Assembly (NCBI GenBank): GCA_008638375.1
Contig: CM018035.1
Location: forward strand, 28,431,807-28,495,806
Length of the DNA: 64,000 nucleotides
DNA from: Nyssa sinensis
Lineage: Eukaryota; Streptophyta; Magnoliopsida; Cornales; Nyssaceae
Reading direction: 5' to 3'
Under the pieces are notes generated by a model, which had not been told where the DNA came from, did no database searches, and saw nothing but the letters and a program-made list of their open reading frames with translations. How positions within the stretch are numbered: position 1 is the first letter of the stretch; every line of letters begins with the position of its first letter. Of this stretch, positions 44,461 through 57,138 are shown piece after piece. The position numbers and the translations under genes are program-made.

Positions 44461-46219
44461 TCAGAAATTCTCAAAGCCGAGCAGGATCAGGTCATCACCC
44501 ATCTGATCAACTTCCTCTTTTAATTCCATCTCAGCCTCAGCTTTGGCTTGACCAACTGCCTCCTGAACCCTCTGATCAATGGAACTACGGAGACCAACCA
44601 ACTCTGCCTCAAGCCTCTCAATCGTCTGAGCAAATATACCCCTCTCAAACTCTGCTACTTTAAGGCTGGTGGTAGCTTTCTCCAGACCCTCTTCAGCAGA
44701 CTGAATTTTGGAACGGGCTGTTCCGAGCTCCAGTCTCATCTCGTTCACCTCCGTCCTCAGCTTCTCGGCCTCCTCAAGGCCCATGGGGGTCACCATCAGA
44801 GCAGCTAAACTATGCATGCTCTGTATAAAGCAAGACAGATAAATTAGAGTGAAACAAATGAGCAAACAAAAGGCCAAGGAAAGGCTTCAGAAGTTACCTT
44901 CATCTGGAGAGTCATCATCTCAGTCATCAATTTGGAGGGATTATCCCCTCTGTACCGATGTGGGCCCTGAGCCCATATTTGATCAAATGCCTTCTTGGCA
45001 ATTTGATAATCCGGCTCAACAAATGGCTCAGAAGGTGCGGCAGGAGCTTTCCCCTTCCTAGACCTCTTGCTCGGACCAGGAGGAACAGCCGATACAGGAA
45101 TGGCAGGCTCGGCTTCCTCAGCCTCGGCAGGGGAGGGCTCAGGGGAACCAGAGATCAATCTCCTCCTCTTCACTTCTAAAGGAGCATCAGGCTCAGCTGG
45201 GGAGGAAGACTCCCCCACCACTTGAGGCTTCGGCACTTCCCACCTCGAGGCTAGCCTCCTCTTAAACTCTGCGCTACGGGTGGCCATCACTTGGTCCGGA
45301 GTGACGATAACAGTATGAGCCCGGTTAGAAGTTGAAAGCAAAGCCCGGTACTGATCCTGCAGAGCCTTAGTAAACTTGGGCCTCTTCCGAGCACTCTTGA
45401 CTGCACAAAGGAAATGAAAAATACCAAGTTTGTCAGTTCTGAGGATATAAGCAAAGCTAAAGCAAACCCAAGAGAATATGTCTCACCCCTATGGCCCGTA
45501 ACACAAGGAAACGACGAGGTCTCTCCGGCCTGGAAGTCCTTATGCTCCCATCCTCCTCCAACGAAGAAGTACCACTTCTTCCACGTCTTGTTGGAAGTAG
45601 GAACGGAAGACAGGGGTCGGAACCCCTTCTCGAAGGACATATAATAGAGGCCCTCTGCCTGCTTGAACTTCAGATCCATATTGCTACGGATCAAGTCCAG
45701 AGACACGTCCACTTTGTTCAGATGTCCCAGCACCATAAATCCTAGAAGATGCCGCCAGCTATTGAGATTCAGGTCGGCAGGGCAGAGCTTGAACCAGCAA
45801 AAGAATTGCCTGACTAAATCCGGCAATGGAAGCCTTAAGCCCATTTCAAACCAGGCAAGGAAAACGCAAATCTCCCCGGCTTTAACATCTTGGGGACGGT
45901 CCATGGGTCCTGGAACTCTGCAAGTCACATTTGGGGGAAATTCAAATTTCACCCTTCATTCATCCAAGAGGCTTTGAGTGACGGCACTCTCACCCTCTTC
46001 TCTATGAGAAGACCTACTAGAGGTCTCCCCGGCCCTGTCTCGGGGCTCTTTGAAAGCATCAACTATTCTAACCCCTGGACTAGGGGGAGGATCAACAGGC
46101 CTCTCCTCAATAATTTCAAGAGCAGGGTTACCTACATCTCCTACAACAGACGGACCAGCCATCTCAGAATGGTCTCCTACTCCCTCATTCACAATTCGAG
46201 ATTCCGAAGGAACAGACAT
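44461..46219 (-). pseudogene. antisense three-exon gene of T3 ('gypsy-type transposase' family)
   Basis: Exons on the minus strand: 46219-45487, 45400-44898, 44820-44461. They sum to 1596 bp, 532 codons including the final stop. Introns of 86 and 77 bp have GTGAGA/TTTGTGCAG and GTAACT/TTTATACAG ends, with phases 1 and 0 both consistent. The start is ATG 46219 (MSVPSESRIVN). Exon 1 after codon 88 encodes the conserved domain (VPGPMDRP, GLRLPLPDLVRQFF, NSWRHLLGFMVLG, KKWYFFVGG) that I know from plant proteins called putative gypsy-type transposon (PF04195). Exon 2 is basic, Ser/Pro-rich, with KRSRKGK; exon 3 is a coiled coil. An in-frame TGA at 45956-45958 cuts the protein to 87 residues, so this copy is broken at one base. 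Role unknown; antisense genes sit at this place in other Tat elements. Confidence 0.8.
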
Positions 46220-46390
46220 TATTCTCAAACTCAAGAAGAAAGAAGCAAGAGAGGGGGAAAAATCAGTCGAACCTGTTTTCACTTAGGGGATCTGTATTCT
46301 TCAAGGTCGCACGAACCAACAATGGCGGATGAAATCTTCTAGCACAGTAAAAACGTCGAGGGAAAGGTCATTTCAAAAATCTCATCCCGT

Positions 46391-46397
46391 ATTTATA
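46391..46397 (-). promoter_or_regulatory. TATA box for the antisense gene
   Basis: The minus strand reads GTTTATAAATACGGG about 172 bp upstream of ATG 46219, with a CT-rich leader (CCCCCTCTCTTGC) between. It lies in the interior, not in the LTR, which suggests the antisense gene has its own promoter. Confidence 0.55.
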
Positions 46398-46610
46398 AAC
46401 ACGGTATCAGAAGGGACCCACCAAGCCCAAACGCCATGACGGTTCAGAACAATGATGCTCTCGAGAAAACCAACTGTCCGCCCAGTATAATTGTGACCTT
46501 GAAAAGACTTAATCGCCGACTACGCAATAAATGGCGCCCCAACAATTGTCTTGGAAGGCAAAAAAGCGAGACACATAACCCTCTTAGCCCTAGTTACTTA
46601 CATCAAACTA

Positions 46611-46626
46611 GGACTTGGGGGGGGAG
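46611..46626 (+). promoter_or_regulatory. polypurine tract of T3
   Basis: GGACTTGGGGGGGGAG, followed by TAAC and the 3' LTR at 46631. The same tract with more Gs precedes the T1 LTR. Confidence 0.8.
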
Positions 46627-46630
46627 TAAC

Positions 46631-47258
46631 TGATATACCATAAAAAGACAGGCCAATCAACACTTGACACGTATGACCACAGTCCGATTTATGTTCAGCT
46701 AGCATGATTCTCGCTCAGCCAATGACATCCAGATCATCACATAAGGTCGGAAGTGACCAAACAAATATATCCAGAACTGATCACAGGGTCCAGACCAGAG
46801 CTTCAGATCTCGTCACCGCCTTAGCGGATTCCGAGCAAAGAATAGGGAAACAGTCTCCAATACGGAAACTACCATTTATGATTATCTCCGCCTTAGCGGA
46901 TTCCGGGCAGAGGATAAGGAAGCAGTCTCCAAATACGGAAACTACCATTTATGATTATCTCCATCTACGACTCAATGCCCACAAGGTAACTGCAATCTCC
47001 GATGATCATATCCCTATATTCATGGCGTCGAATCCTAATCAACTTAGGAAAGCTTCGGCCTATATATTAAACCCTAGAGGTACGCTATCAAATTCATGCT
47101 CATTCTTTGACTTTCAATACAGTCTTTCAATTCCCTTACTCACTTAAGCATCGGAGCGGCTACCGCCGGAGCCAATCCGGTGGTCCTCTGATCATCTTTC
47201 TGAGTGTTCTACAGGTCACGGAGCCCTCACGTGTTGCGAGTCAAAAAGTGCAGCATCA
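46631..47258 (+). mobile_element. 3' LTR of T3
   Basis: 628 bp, identical to the 5' LTR except positions 46889 and 47167. It is followed by AGTAT at 47259-47263. It repeats the U3 duplication (46818-46962) and the TATA box (47061-47069). Confidence 0.97.
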
Positions 47259-48365
47259 AGTATTATGGTCTCTATTTGCCTCAAATTACTCTGATAGTGG
47301 TCATCTAACTTCTTCTGTACCTACCATTTTCATGAACAACAGGGGTGAGCCATAATGCTTAGTAGGGTTTCACAAAACATACAAGCATACAACATGTGAA
47401 AATATAAAGCAAACATAATCAAAGCAATCCCTAGTGTCTAGCATGTAACTACATGCATATAACAAGCATTATAAGCCCAAATCACAGATATATATTGACA
47501 CGTACATCCATATGCTAATATACAACTCAACAACAATAACACATAATATAGTAATTAATATCTCATACATCCAAATATAGAACACATGAGTCTTACCTAA
47601 CCCACGATGCACCTCTATTTCTACATAAGAAAATGTCAACAACGATATATACCAACATGTATAACCATAACACAATCCATATGATTAATAATATGCAATA
47701 CATAGCACAACCCAATAGTTCAATATAAATATATCATCTATTAAATATATTCTATAAAACGCACATGCTCCATTCATGTACACTTCTATGAATACCATAT
47801 GCCATATTTCATACTTTAAGACCAACACTTTAACCAAAATTGTCAAACTTCGACGAGACTAAGTCCTGTACGGGTTGTTGGCCCGACAGAAGCAAGCGAT
47901 CGCCTGCACGGGTTTATGGCTTGCAACTAAAAGAAAACATAATCCCAATCAAAGAAGCTCGGTTATTAGAAAGTCTTGCTCCCTTTCTCAAAACCCAAGT
48001 CAAATGCGCAATGCATACCACACTGATTTTTTATGATAACCTCTGTACCTCAACCCTTTGGCCCATAAGGTATTGGAATATGTGTCTTTACTAGAAATAT
48101 AGACATATCAGCTCACGAGACCTCACCATGTCATAGGTGTCTTTTGGGTTCTAAGTTTCATAAAAAATAATCACACAACTCAAGTGTACCAAAACTATCA
48201 TACGTGTCGACATCCATCATTAGATACCATCCCCTTACCACAACATCCATGTCATATGTTATGGAATGTAATACATAATGTTTATATGCATAAAAAAACC
48301 TAAAACGAGGTATCCATTCACATCCCATGAGATCAAACAAAAAATACCAAAATCTAGTTATGAAA

Positions 48366-49076
48366 GGCCCAATGTGTATCTAGATGTTATGAATTAGACC
48401 TAAAGGGGTGAATACGTTTCTATGAAAAATCTAAATTGATCTTAATCAATTTCAGAAAAATTGCCTTTGAGGATTCAGGTTATCACTTTAATTAAGTGAG
48501 AATTAAATTCACGTGCGTGCAATAAAAAATTAGTCACATACATCAATATAGAAATAAAGCAATAATAAAAGTTAAAGAGATCACACACCAATTTTATTTT
48601 ATGAGGGAATTTCCATAGATCAAATAAATCTACTTTGAAAAACCCTGAGGCGCTTACCTAGATGCACATAATTTAGTAGAATAGCTTCGGTGATTACAGA
48701 CATTATAAACATAATGACTTAGTTCCTTAAGCCTTGCTCTTGTTCTGAATCTCCTCTAACTTGAATCCTTAAGTACTCTTCAAATAGACCTCTGCTTCGA
48801 ATCCATGCATGGACAACCTTAATCACAGCTATGAACATGTAACCTCAAACTCTACCAATTTCACACTACTTGAACTCCACAAATATGTATTCCAAAGGTG
48901 TAGAAAAAAGTATGGTAGGGTTCTTAGATCAATTTCCAATGAATGTGTGTAAACATGTTAATGCAAATTGAAATCTTTTTGAAACTAGAAGGTTCGAGTA
49001 AATTGTAGTAGCCAAAAGTCTTTACAAAATCGTGCAAGAGACTATATATAGTCTTAGGTTAAAAAGAAAGTAGTTT
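48366..49076. other. unresolved AT-rich stretch between LTRs
   Basis: No ORF or recognisable RNA. A TGTTATGAATTAGACC near 48385 resembles a copia LTR start, but no partner edge or primer site was seen. Confidence 0.3.
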
Positions 49077-50683
49077 TGTCACGACCCGAAATTTGACCCT
49101 TAACTGGAGGGTAATGCATTAGATCAACCTAGTTAACTGTATTAAAATGCAGGCCATTTTTTTTTTTTGAACAACCAATATTAATTAAATTCATTTCATT
49201 ACCATGATTGTACTTGTTCAAGTCCCGTAACAAGATTAATTGGAATCAACTTTCATTAGGTTTAATTGTACAATAAACGTCTATCAACGATATAAAAAAT
49301 ATGTAATATGGCCACACTATTCAAAATTGATTCTAATATTTACTAATACAAGTGTATAAGTATAATGAGATCAATAAAAGGGTATAAACACCCTTGTACA
49401 AATGGGCATTAATACAGTTTAACTCCATATTTTGTCCGAGATCAATCTTGTTGCCGTCATCTATAATTTCAGTACCTGTCATTCCCATGAATAGTAGGGA
49501 TAAGCCATAATGCTCAGTAGGGTTTTCCAAAACACATAAGCAAGCAACATACAAAAACTAATGCAAGTCCAAAGAGGACAATCCCTAGTGACTAGTATGT
49601 AACTTAGGCACCTAAAAAGCATTATAGATTCACTAACCAATTGTTGGCGAGTCTTCGATCACCTTCTTTGGCGAGACTTGCTGGAAACTAGGAATTTTAA
49701 CTTAATTTTTCTTGCAATTTTTCATGGTTTTTCTCCCAATTTTTCACCCTAGGCAGTTTTAAACCACATTAGATCAATTTTACACTAATTTTGGCCAATC
49801 GAAATAACCTAAAAAAAGGAAGAACTTATGGTCATCATTTTTCCAGCATGGAGTCGTTCATGGCTAATTCCCTATTGTTCCTCTATGTTTTTGCATCCAG
49901 ATGATCCCAATCGATTCCCAGGGCCTTCTAAGTATTAGGTCGAGAGTCATAAAGTCAAAAAACAAACAGAATCTCCATCATAGTAAAACACCCAATCCGA
50001 TTGTTCTTTATGCACAAGAATCCTCTATCTCACGGTTTCACGCACACAGCCTCATGTTTTACTTCACTAAGGTTCATTATTCATGTTTTCATTCTTTAGA
50101 TCTCAAGAATAGATAACCCATAATAATTTCCTCATTTTACCAGTAAGTATATCTGCACGCACGCACGCCCACACACACATATATATGTATATAACACACA
50201 TATACAACTATATAAATATATATAACACCTTTCAAGCTTATATCAACACATATGCATGCATATATTAGCACTTGGACTATATAGGAGGTAAAAATAGCCC
50301 ATACCTGTTGCGGTTCTAGAGACAGTAGTGAGAGAAAGAGCTCGAGTGAGCATCAATGGCTGCCTCGAGTTTGACAATAGTTTTTCTTACTTGGTTACAT
50401 CATCACGTGCCATCCTTGTTCCCCTTTGAGTTTGATCTTCAAGCCCCCTTCATGATTTCAACTTTCAGAAAATACATACACTAATATCTACACTTACACT
50501 CATTGTTTTCACTCTTTAGACACACACACCACCTCATTATTACACTGCCACATACCACACTTTCTCGTATTCACTATTATACATACACGTGCACAAGCTT
50601 TGTTGTTCTCTCTCACATATTACACACCCACCTATACATAAAGCACACCCATGTATATTCGGTTGGGAAAGAGAAAGAGAAAG
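49077..50683 (-). mobile_element. minus-strand LTR, partial
   Basis: Begins TGTCACGACCCGAAATTTGACCC on the plus strand (first 20 bases shown in part) and parallels the LTR that hosts T3. The right side stops at the start of E2's LTR (50684), so its promoter end is probably cut off. Confidence 0.55.
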
Positions 50684-53600
50684 TGTAACAACACGTATTT
50701 TTTTATATAATGTTAAATAACATAAATAATCCGTCTTAATTAATTACATTTAATTAATTATGTAAAAGGATAAGCTAGAAGATTTTTAGAACATTTCTGA
50801 ATCTGTTTAGACACTTAAAATGTTAATAAGGGCAAAACTATCATTTTGCTGTAATACCGGGACTGCAAAAATATCGTAGCCAAAGAACACTATATTGAGA
50901 TTTAAAATAGGCTTAAATATATCATAATAGTCATGAGATATTTTTATGATAAGTGGGAAGGACCACAATGGGTATTATAAATAAAGAAGGAAAATAGTGA
51001 AGGAAAGGAAAACTTGTAAATATGTCAAAATCTTAAGGTGGGTCTTTAAAAGACCAAAAGCTCACAAACACTTCATATTCTCCAGCATTTCACGGTAGTC
51101 AAGAGAGAGGGTTAGGGTTTCTTTCCATTTTCTGTACATCCTCTTGGATTTCCCGTAGGTTAGAGAGGGAATCTACACTATCAAGTGCTAGAGTGTGTGT
51201 GAGGGTGAAGGTATTCCATTCTCACTTTTGAAGACTAGGTGTAATACCCTGACCCAGAATGTGGCACATAAACTGAGGTAAACCAGGTCGAGTAGTGTAA
51301 TACCGAATTGTAACCCGACTATGAATTTTAAATGAACGAGGTATAGTTTTGTAGCATACTATGATTATTAAACACACGAGTGAAGTTACAATCACATTCG
51401 AGTACCCCAGGATCACCTGTACGAGGGACCCGATAGTACGAAGAATCGTACCTATATACTAGTATATGCCTCAAAGTACGTGTATAGTACATCTTCGTAC
51501 GTGCATGAGTATAAGTATATATATATATATATGGTAATATATATATATATGTATAGATATGTATAATAATATATGGAAGTATATATATGAAATATGTATA
51601 TATATATGTAAGATGAAGTATAAATGTATAGGTATATATATATATATATATACATGTACACAAACAAAATACATACAAAATGAATGTTGCATGCAATGCA
51701 TGCAAGGTGGCAAAATGACTCATACACACGGCCGACAGTGTGTGTGTGAGAGAGTGTGTGTATATTGTATATTATATATATATATATAATATATATATAT
51801 ATAATATCTAAGTTAAGAAAAATCAAAAAATAATAGGTGTCATGCTAAGAGAATTAAGGGAAAAGTGAGTCAAATAATTTGGCAGAAATAGGAGAAAGAG
51901 AGAGAAGGAAAGTAGGTTGCAAGTGGTGTTGCAAGTGGGTCAAGTGGGTGAGAAATTTGCCTATATATACTGTTGCTTCACTTAGATAAATTCAGAAAAC
52001 ATCAAAAGGAAACCAAAAAGCTAAGAGCAATTTTGAGATTCAGAAGTGAAGAAGAAGGAGAAAAATAGAAGAAATGAGTGGGAAACTGTGAGCCAAAAGC
52101 TCATACGGGTAAGTGAGATTCAATATTGTTTTTTATTTTAAAGCATGATTCGTTGAGTTTTAAGTAGAGGGTCCAAACAAGCATGAAAAATAGTGAATTT
52201 AGGAAAGAACCTCAACTCATTTGGCTTGGAAATGAAAGAGAAAACTCTAGTTGCGGGTTTTGATGATAGTTTCAATTTTTAGGGTTTGAATGCATTAAGC
52301 TTGGTTTAAATGGTGTAGAATTAATCATAAAAAGTGCAGAAAAAGATTAGAAAGAAAATGGGGGAGAAACAGTGATGAAATCATTGTGAATTAGAGCTCG
52401 CCGAAAAATCGCAATTTCCACCGGAGCTACTATTTGTGCTTATTTGTGATGTTGGGAGAACTGAAATGGAAAACTAAGGTTAGGAACATGATCCTCATGG
52501 AATTTAGGAGAGGACCACATTAAGTTTGGGGGAGGAAATGGCCGAAAAATGTTGGCCATCGCCGGAAGGGGTGACAAAAACCTATCAGAGCCTCGCCGAT
52601 TAAGCGTGGGCAAGACGATTAACAATGCCTCAAAACGTCACCGTGTTGTGTTAAGACTTTATCTAAACTGCATCGTTTCAATATAGGGTTTGTTTTAATT
52701 TAAATCAAAATTGGGGTGCTTGGTTGTGGGGATAGAAGGATTGATTTCTTAACCCAATTTGAGGGTTTGATATCCTATCCTAGGATAGCCACTAGTCCAC
52801 TGTTTGGGCTGTAGCATAAAGGAAGAAAAAAAGGGGGAACAATCTCCTCGAGGTTCGAACACGAGCAAGGAGTGGGAGGCACTTACCCCACGCGTGAGAG
52901 CCATTGTGCCATCTTGGCACATGTGCTCAGTTTACCCAAAATAATAAATATTATTATTTTAATTAGCTAAATTAATTAATTTTTAAGATAATTTCGATGT
53001 CCAATTTAGACAAGTGATTAGTGTTTTCTTTACATACGGAACATTCTAAAGCCAATAGAAGGACCCGTTTCACTAGATGAAGTCTCAAAAAATAAAGACA
53101 AGTAAAAGTACAAAATGACCATTTTGCCCTTTTTAGTACAAATGTTTGAATTGAAGTCCACGAAAGCTTAAATTGACTTTGTTCGATGTTCTAGATTCAA
53201 TAGTAGAGTTGATTCTAGTAAAAGAGAAACTTATAATAAAGAGACATAAAATTTGATGAATAGCATAGTTTATGTAACTAAAAGTTGAGATGAGTTTTCT
53301 GAATCATAGGAACGCAAAGAGGATAGGAGAAGATGGTTTAACCTTCTAGTGAAATACAGTAAGAGGTAAGTGACATCCGATCTTTGCATGTGATACTTCT
53401 AGCCATGTCAACAGTTTTTTAGATACTATCTATTGTATTCCATACATGCCATAAAGTTATTGGATCCACATTTCGATATTGTCCTATCTTGTGGAAAGTG
53501 TTTATTGTTTGCCATATATCTCGATCATGATTTTATACAATTGTTTATAGATTCCTTTTTGTACACTTGTATCTAGGGCCGAGAGGGCCAGGCAGTTATG

Positions 53601-56600
53601 TTCAAAGCAGTCTCGTGACCTTAGCCCTTAAAAGCTATAGTTGTGTTACATTGCTAAGAACTAGTTATGATTTCACTATACTCTTTATGAAAGATAACAT
53701 GATCCTAATATATTATTAGTGCTAGATTTGTACTCAGTCACAAACTCCATCTGATGCTTACTACGACCCTCGGGTCAAGGTTCTAGGAGGAACACCTAGC
53801 TACGTTGCTCTGTAAGGCATGGGATGTAGAGTTATATTGTATACAGAGCTTAGTATTTTTCAGGTATCCTGGTTTGGAACTGAATACGAGCTTAGGGAGA
53901 ATTCTGGGCCCCAGTTAGAGTGCATCCACTTTTGTTGATATCACTGTCATTATTGATTATCATAGCTTGATCATATTATTTCATTATAAATGATCATGAG
54001 ATTTCACAGCTTTTTATTGAGTACATATAATTATACTTGAGACAACTCATCATGACTCTAGCAGTATAATACTTGTTAGCAGATCAAATCTTCATTGCTT
54101 TATCATTTGAGCTTCCTACCATTTGATATTCATTTGATGAGTTCTATACTTCTTGACTGGCTATTACTTTTGCACATATCCTAGTTCTTTTATAGATTAT
54201 GCCTTCTATATACACTTGTACATATGGCAGAACAAACGATAATCACTTACTGAGTTTTTATAGCTCATACAGATACTACTTATATTTTCAGGCACAGATA
54301 TCGAAAGTAGACAATTGAGCCTGTTAACTTAAAGCTGGACATTACTTTTTGAAATTACAAGTGTAATACATAATATAGTTTTGTAGCCTCCCATGTCATC
54401 CACGTCTTAGGGATGTATAGTAGTTAAACAATTTTACAGTTTGTATTTTGAGAACCAGATATATATTACATGCAGCTTTTATTTTAAAGTATTTCGCTGT
54501 TTATATTATGATAGTTGTTGCATGTTAGTAGCATTGATTGTGTAGCAAGTTGAGAGATCTAGTTCAGCAACAGTGTCTGGTCAGGTTCGCGGTTCGAGAT
54601 CCGCATAGGGTGGGTCTCGGGTCACAACACTAGGGTTGGAAGGGATATCACCAAAATCCACAAAGACAAGACTAGGGTTTGTGAAATCTTCAAGGAACAA
54701 AGTAGGGATTTCTAAACCTAGGTATAGAACTTGTGTAGATAGATTTATCATGCATTATTTCATCTCTTTCCAAAGAGTTACCCATATTGTTCATGTTAGG
54801 GTATATGTTGTATGTATCATGAACATTCATGTAATGTGTGCATTTTTGCCATGAAACATTTTCTTTTTATGCCATATCATTATATGTGTAACTCCTGGTT
54901 AAATGCGAAAGGTTTACATGGTGAATTTTTTATATGGGTTTGTATGCTATACACATGAAAATAACTCTTGCATGCCAAATGTTTGTTGAAATTCCTAAAT
55001 GGCTATTTATGTTTAAAAGTGGTGCTTGTTCATAGTTATATGAATGATTTGACTATGTTAGTAAAATAAAAACAAATTACAAATATGAATGTAAATGGAA
55101 TGCCCTTGAATTAGTTGTTATTGAAGAAGAGGAATAAATGAACATTTGGAGCTTGAAATGGGATTACGTCTTTTGTGTGCTCTTGAGCTTGGTAAGATTG
55201 CGCTTACCTAGGGTTTTCTTAAATGTTCGGGATGGTGTCTTCCATCGGCTTATGAGCCATAAACCTGCGCAGGTGGTTGTATGTCTCCATCGGGTTAGTA
55301 ACCCGAAAAGCACACAAGGCTTACCGGGGGCTGACTATGAGATTAGTCTTGGGATTGAGACTTGAGAGTGATGAGGGGAAAACTTGATAATCAGAATGAC
55401 TTGAATAAATTATGAAATCCCTATTACTTAGCTTACTCATGGTAGAATTTCTTGGTATTTCCCTCTTAGTGAATTATAAGTATTAATTGTGAAATCTTGC
55501 TCCTTGTTGGACTATTTCCTTGTTATGAACATTGCTTCATGATCACTTGTGTGCCACTACACATTCACAAGCATACACGAGACACCACATTGTCTTACCT
55601 CTATTTAGATTTTTACTGCTCGGGTTATTGTACTGACCCCTACTAGATGCAGGAGTAGGCAAGGAAACGGCCGCGAGTTGAAGAACCACTACCATGTTAT
55701 TTTTTGGAAGGCATCCATTCCTTTTGTATACTTGAACATCATTACCCTATTTTGGAAAACTTGTTTGAATGTATGTTTCCCTTGGAATGGACTATATATT
55801 TTATAGTTTAAATGTATAAGACTAGTAGCTGATGGTGATATAAACATTAGAAGGAATTTGACTTATATTTTTAGACTCTTGAGAAATTCTATGTTTAAAA
55901 CTTGATTCTTGAATGAGCACACTGAGGTATGAATTTTGGAATGCATGCTTTGATATAGGATAGTAAAATAAATGCAAAAGAAAAGGAAAAAGAATATATA
56001 AGGTATAAGAAAAACACGTGGAATGAAAAGGTCACAAAAGAATAACAAGTTTAGGTGTTGGACGACTGATTTAGTTGACTAGAATTAACAAAAGCTAAAT
56101 AATACAAAAATCCAAAACTTTTAGTCAACTGAATGGGAGAACTAATCGACTGAATGGAAAGACCGGTTGATTAAAAACTGGACTCAGTCAACTGAGCAGT
56201 CGATTAAAATGGGCAAAATGCAATTTTTGCTCTACACTCTACTGCACAGACAACACTGTTAAGGAATACCTTATTTATATTAAATGTTATTTAAGTAAAT
56301 ATTTTATAATGTAAATAAGGAAGTACCCTCCATTTGGAACCGATAAAAATAGTCCCAAAACTTAATTCCTTAAAAATAAAAAGTCAACTCTCCCTTCCAA
56401 GAACAAAATTTCTATTTTTTTTTTAAATACCGCCTTGGACCATAGCTAGTTGGGTGGGTTACCTTATAGCTAAAATTTATTAAAAAATATTTTTAGACTA
56501 TTGAATATCTAAAGATCAATTACTGGGACTTTTGCAAGGTCAATTCTAAGGATTTCAAATACCGTATTTTTCTATGCCTTAGTGCGACAGCACATTGGTC

Positions 56601-56722
56601 AAACCTAACGTTTGGAAGTCTGGTTGAATTCTATTGACTTGATTATTCATTTAAGCTTAATTATAATGGTTCTACGATGATTTCACATCACTACTTGGGT
56701 TTTTCGGACCCAGGTCACGACA
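50684..56722 (+). mobile_element. 5' LTR of E2, interrupted by S3
   Basis: Starts TGTAACAACACG and ends CAGGTCACGACA at 56722, three bases before the degenerate primer site. The nested S3 occupies 51240-54629. Confidence 0.7.
51240..54629 (+). mobile_element. S3: solo LTR, target duplication CTAGG
   Basis: 3390 bp from TGTAATACCCTGACCC to GGGTCACAACA, flanked by CTAGG at 51235-51239 and 54630-54634. No interior. It contains TA-rich tracts at 51520-51650 and 51765-51800 and the modular block near 53070-53230. The ending CACAACA differs from CGTGACA in S1 by two changes typical of CpG decay. Confidence 0.88.
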
Positions 56723-56725
56723 GAA

Positions 56726-56737
56726 TGATATCAGATC
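56726..56737 (+). promoter_or_regulatory. degenerate tRNA-Met primer site of E2
   Basis: TGATATCAGATC, three bases after the LTR end, differs at two places from TGGTATCAGAGC. It marks the LTR/interior boundary. Confidence 0.7.
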
Positions 56738-57138
56738 TTAGGCTTCGAATATTAAGGATGACGCGATAGGGCCAACCTTAGGATAACTTATGTCTTTCAT
56801 AAGTTGAAACTAACTACAAATTCTTGGTGCGAGATGAACATTAGTTTAGCATATTGGAATCTAGTATGCATTAAACTTGATCGTTGATATTGTTGCATGA
56901 GATGTCTTACTTTGAGTGAATGTTAACTTGTATTTGTGAATACATGAATATACTTGTTTGATGCATGAGCTATATATTGCATTCATACGAGTTCATTCAT
57001 GTATATGCTAGTGGTGATTAGAGATAAAATTGGCTATGGTTGAGGATAAAACCTTTTAGAAAGAAATTTAGAAATTTCATCGTGAATTGGAAGCTTGTTT
57101 AGAAAGTTTTCTTCCTTCCCTTTTGTTGTTATCATAGG

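Larger units (their letters stand above)
35571..47258 (+). mobile_element. T3: near-intact Tat-lineage Ty3/gypsy retrotransposon
   Basis: 11,688 bp bounded by TG...CA LTRs and a perfect 5-bp duplication AGTAT (35566-35570 and 47259-47263). Order: 5' LTR, primer site, Gag-protease, in-frame UAG, RT, RNase H, archaeal-type RNase H, integrase, repeat arrays, antisense spliced gene, polypurine tract, 3' LTR. This order, the YIDDMLVKS catalytic box, the second RNase H and an integrase without chromodomain place it in the Tat lineage. LTRs differ at 2 of 628 positions, so it is young. Three lesions are visible: the one-base frameshift before integrase, the TGA in the antisense gene, and (if not recoded) the UAG after protease. 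Confidence 0.95.
35210..48365 (-). mobile_element. old minus-strand LTR interrupted by T3
   Basis: The left edge TGTCACGCCCCC at 35210 is the usual terminus. The LTR runs to 35570, is broken by T3, and resumes at 47264. The flank on both sides parallels the LTR beginning at 49077 (compare GGTGAGCCATAATGCTTAGTAGGG near 47343 with 49498). The right edge is unclear; 48365 is approximate. Excluding T3 it is about 1.5 kb, so a shorter family than S1-S4. Confidence 0.55.

Noticed and set aside
35210..48390. TTATG as target duplication for the LTR that hosts T3
   Set aside because: TTATG stands at 35205-35209 and 48386-48390, but the right edge lacks the CA end of an LTR, so the match may be chance.
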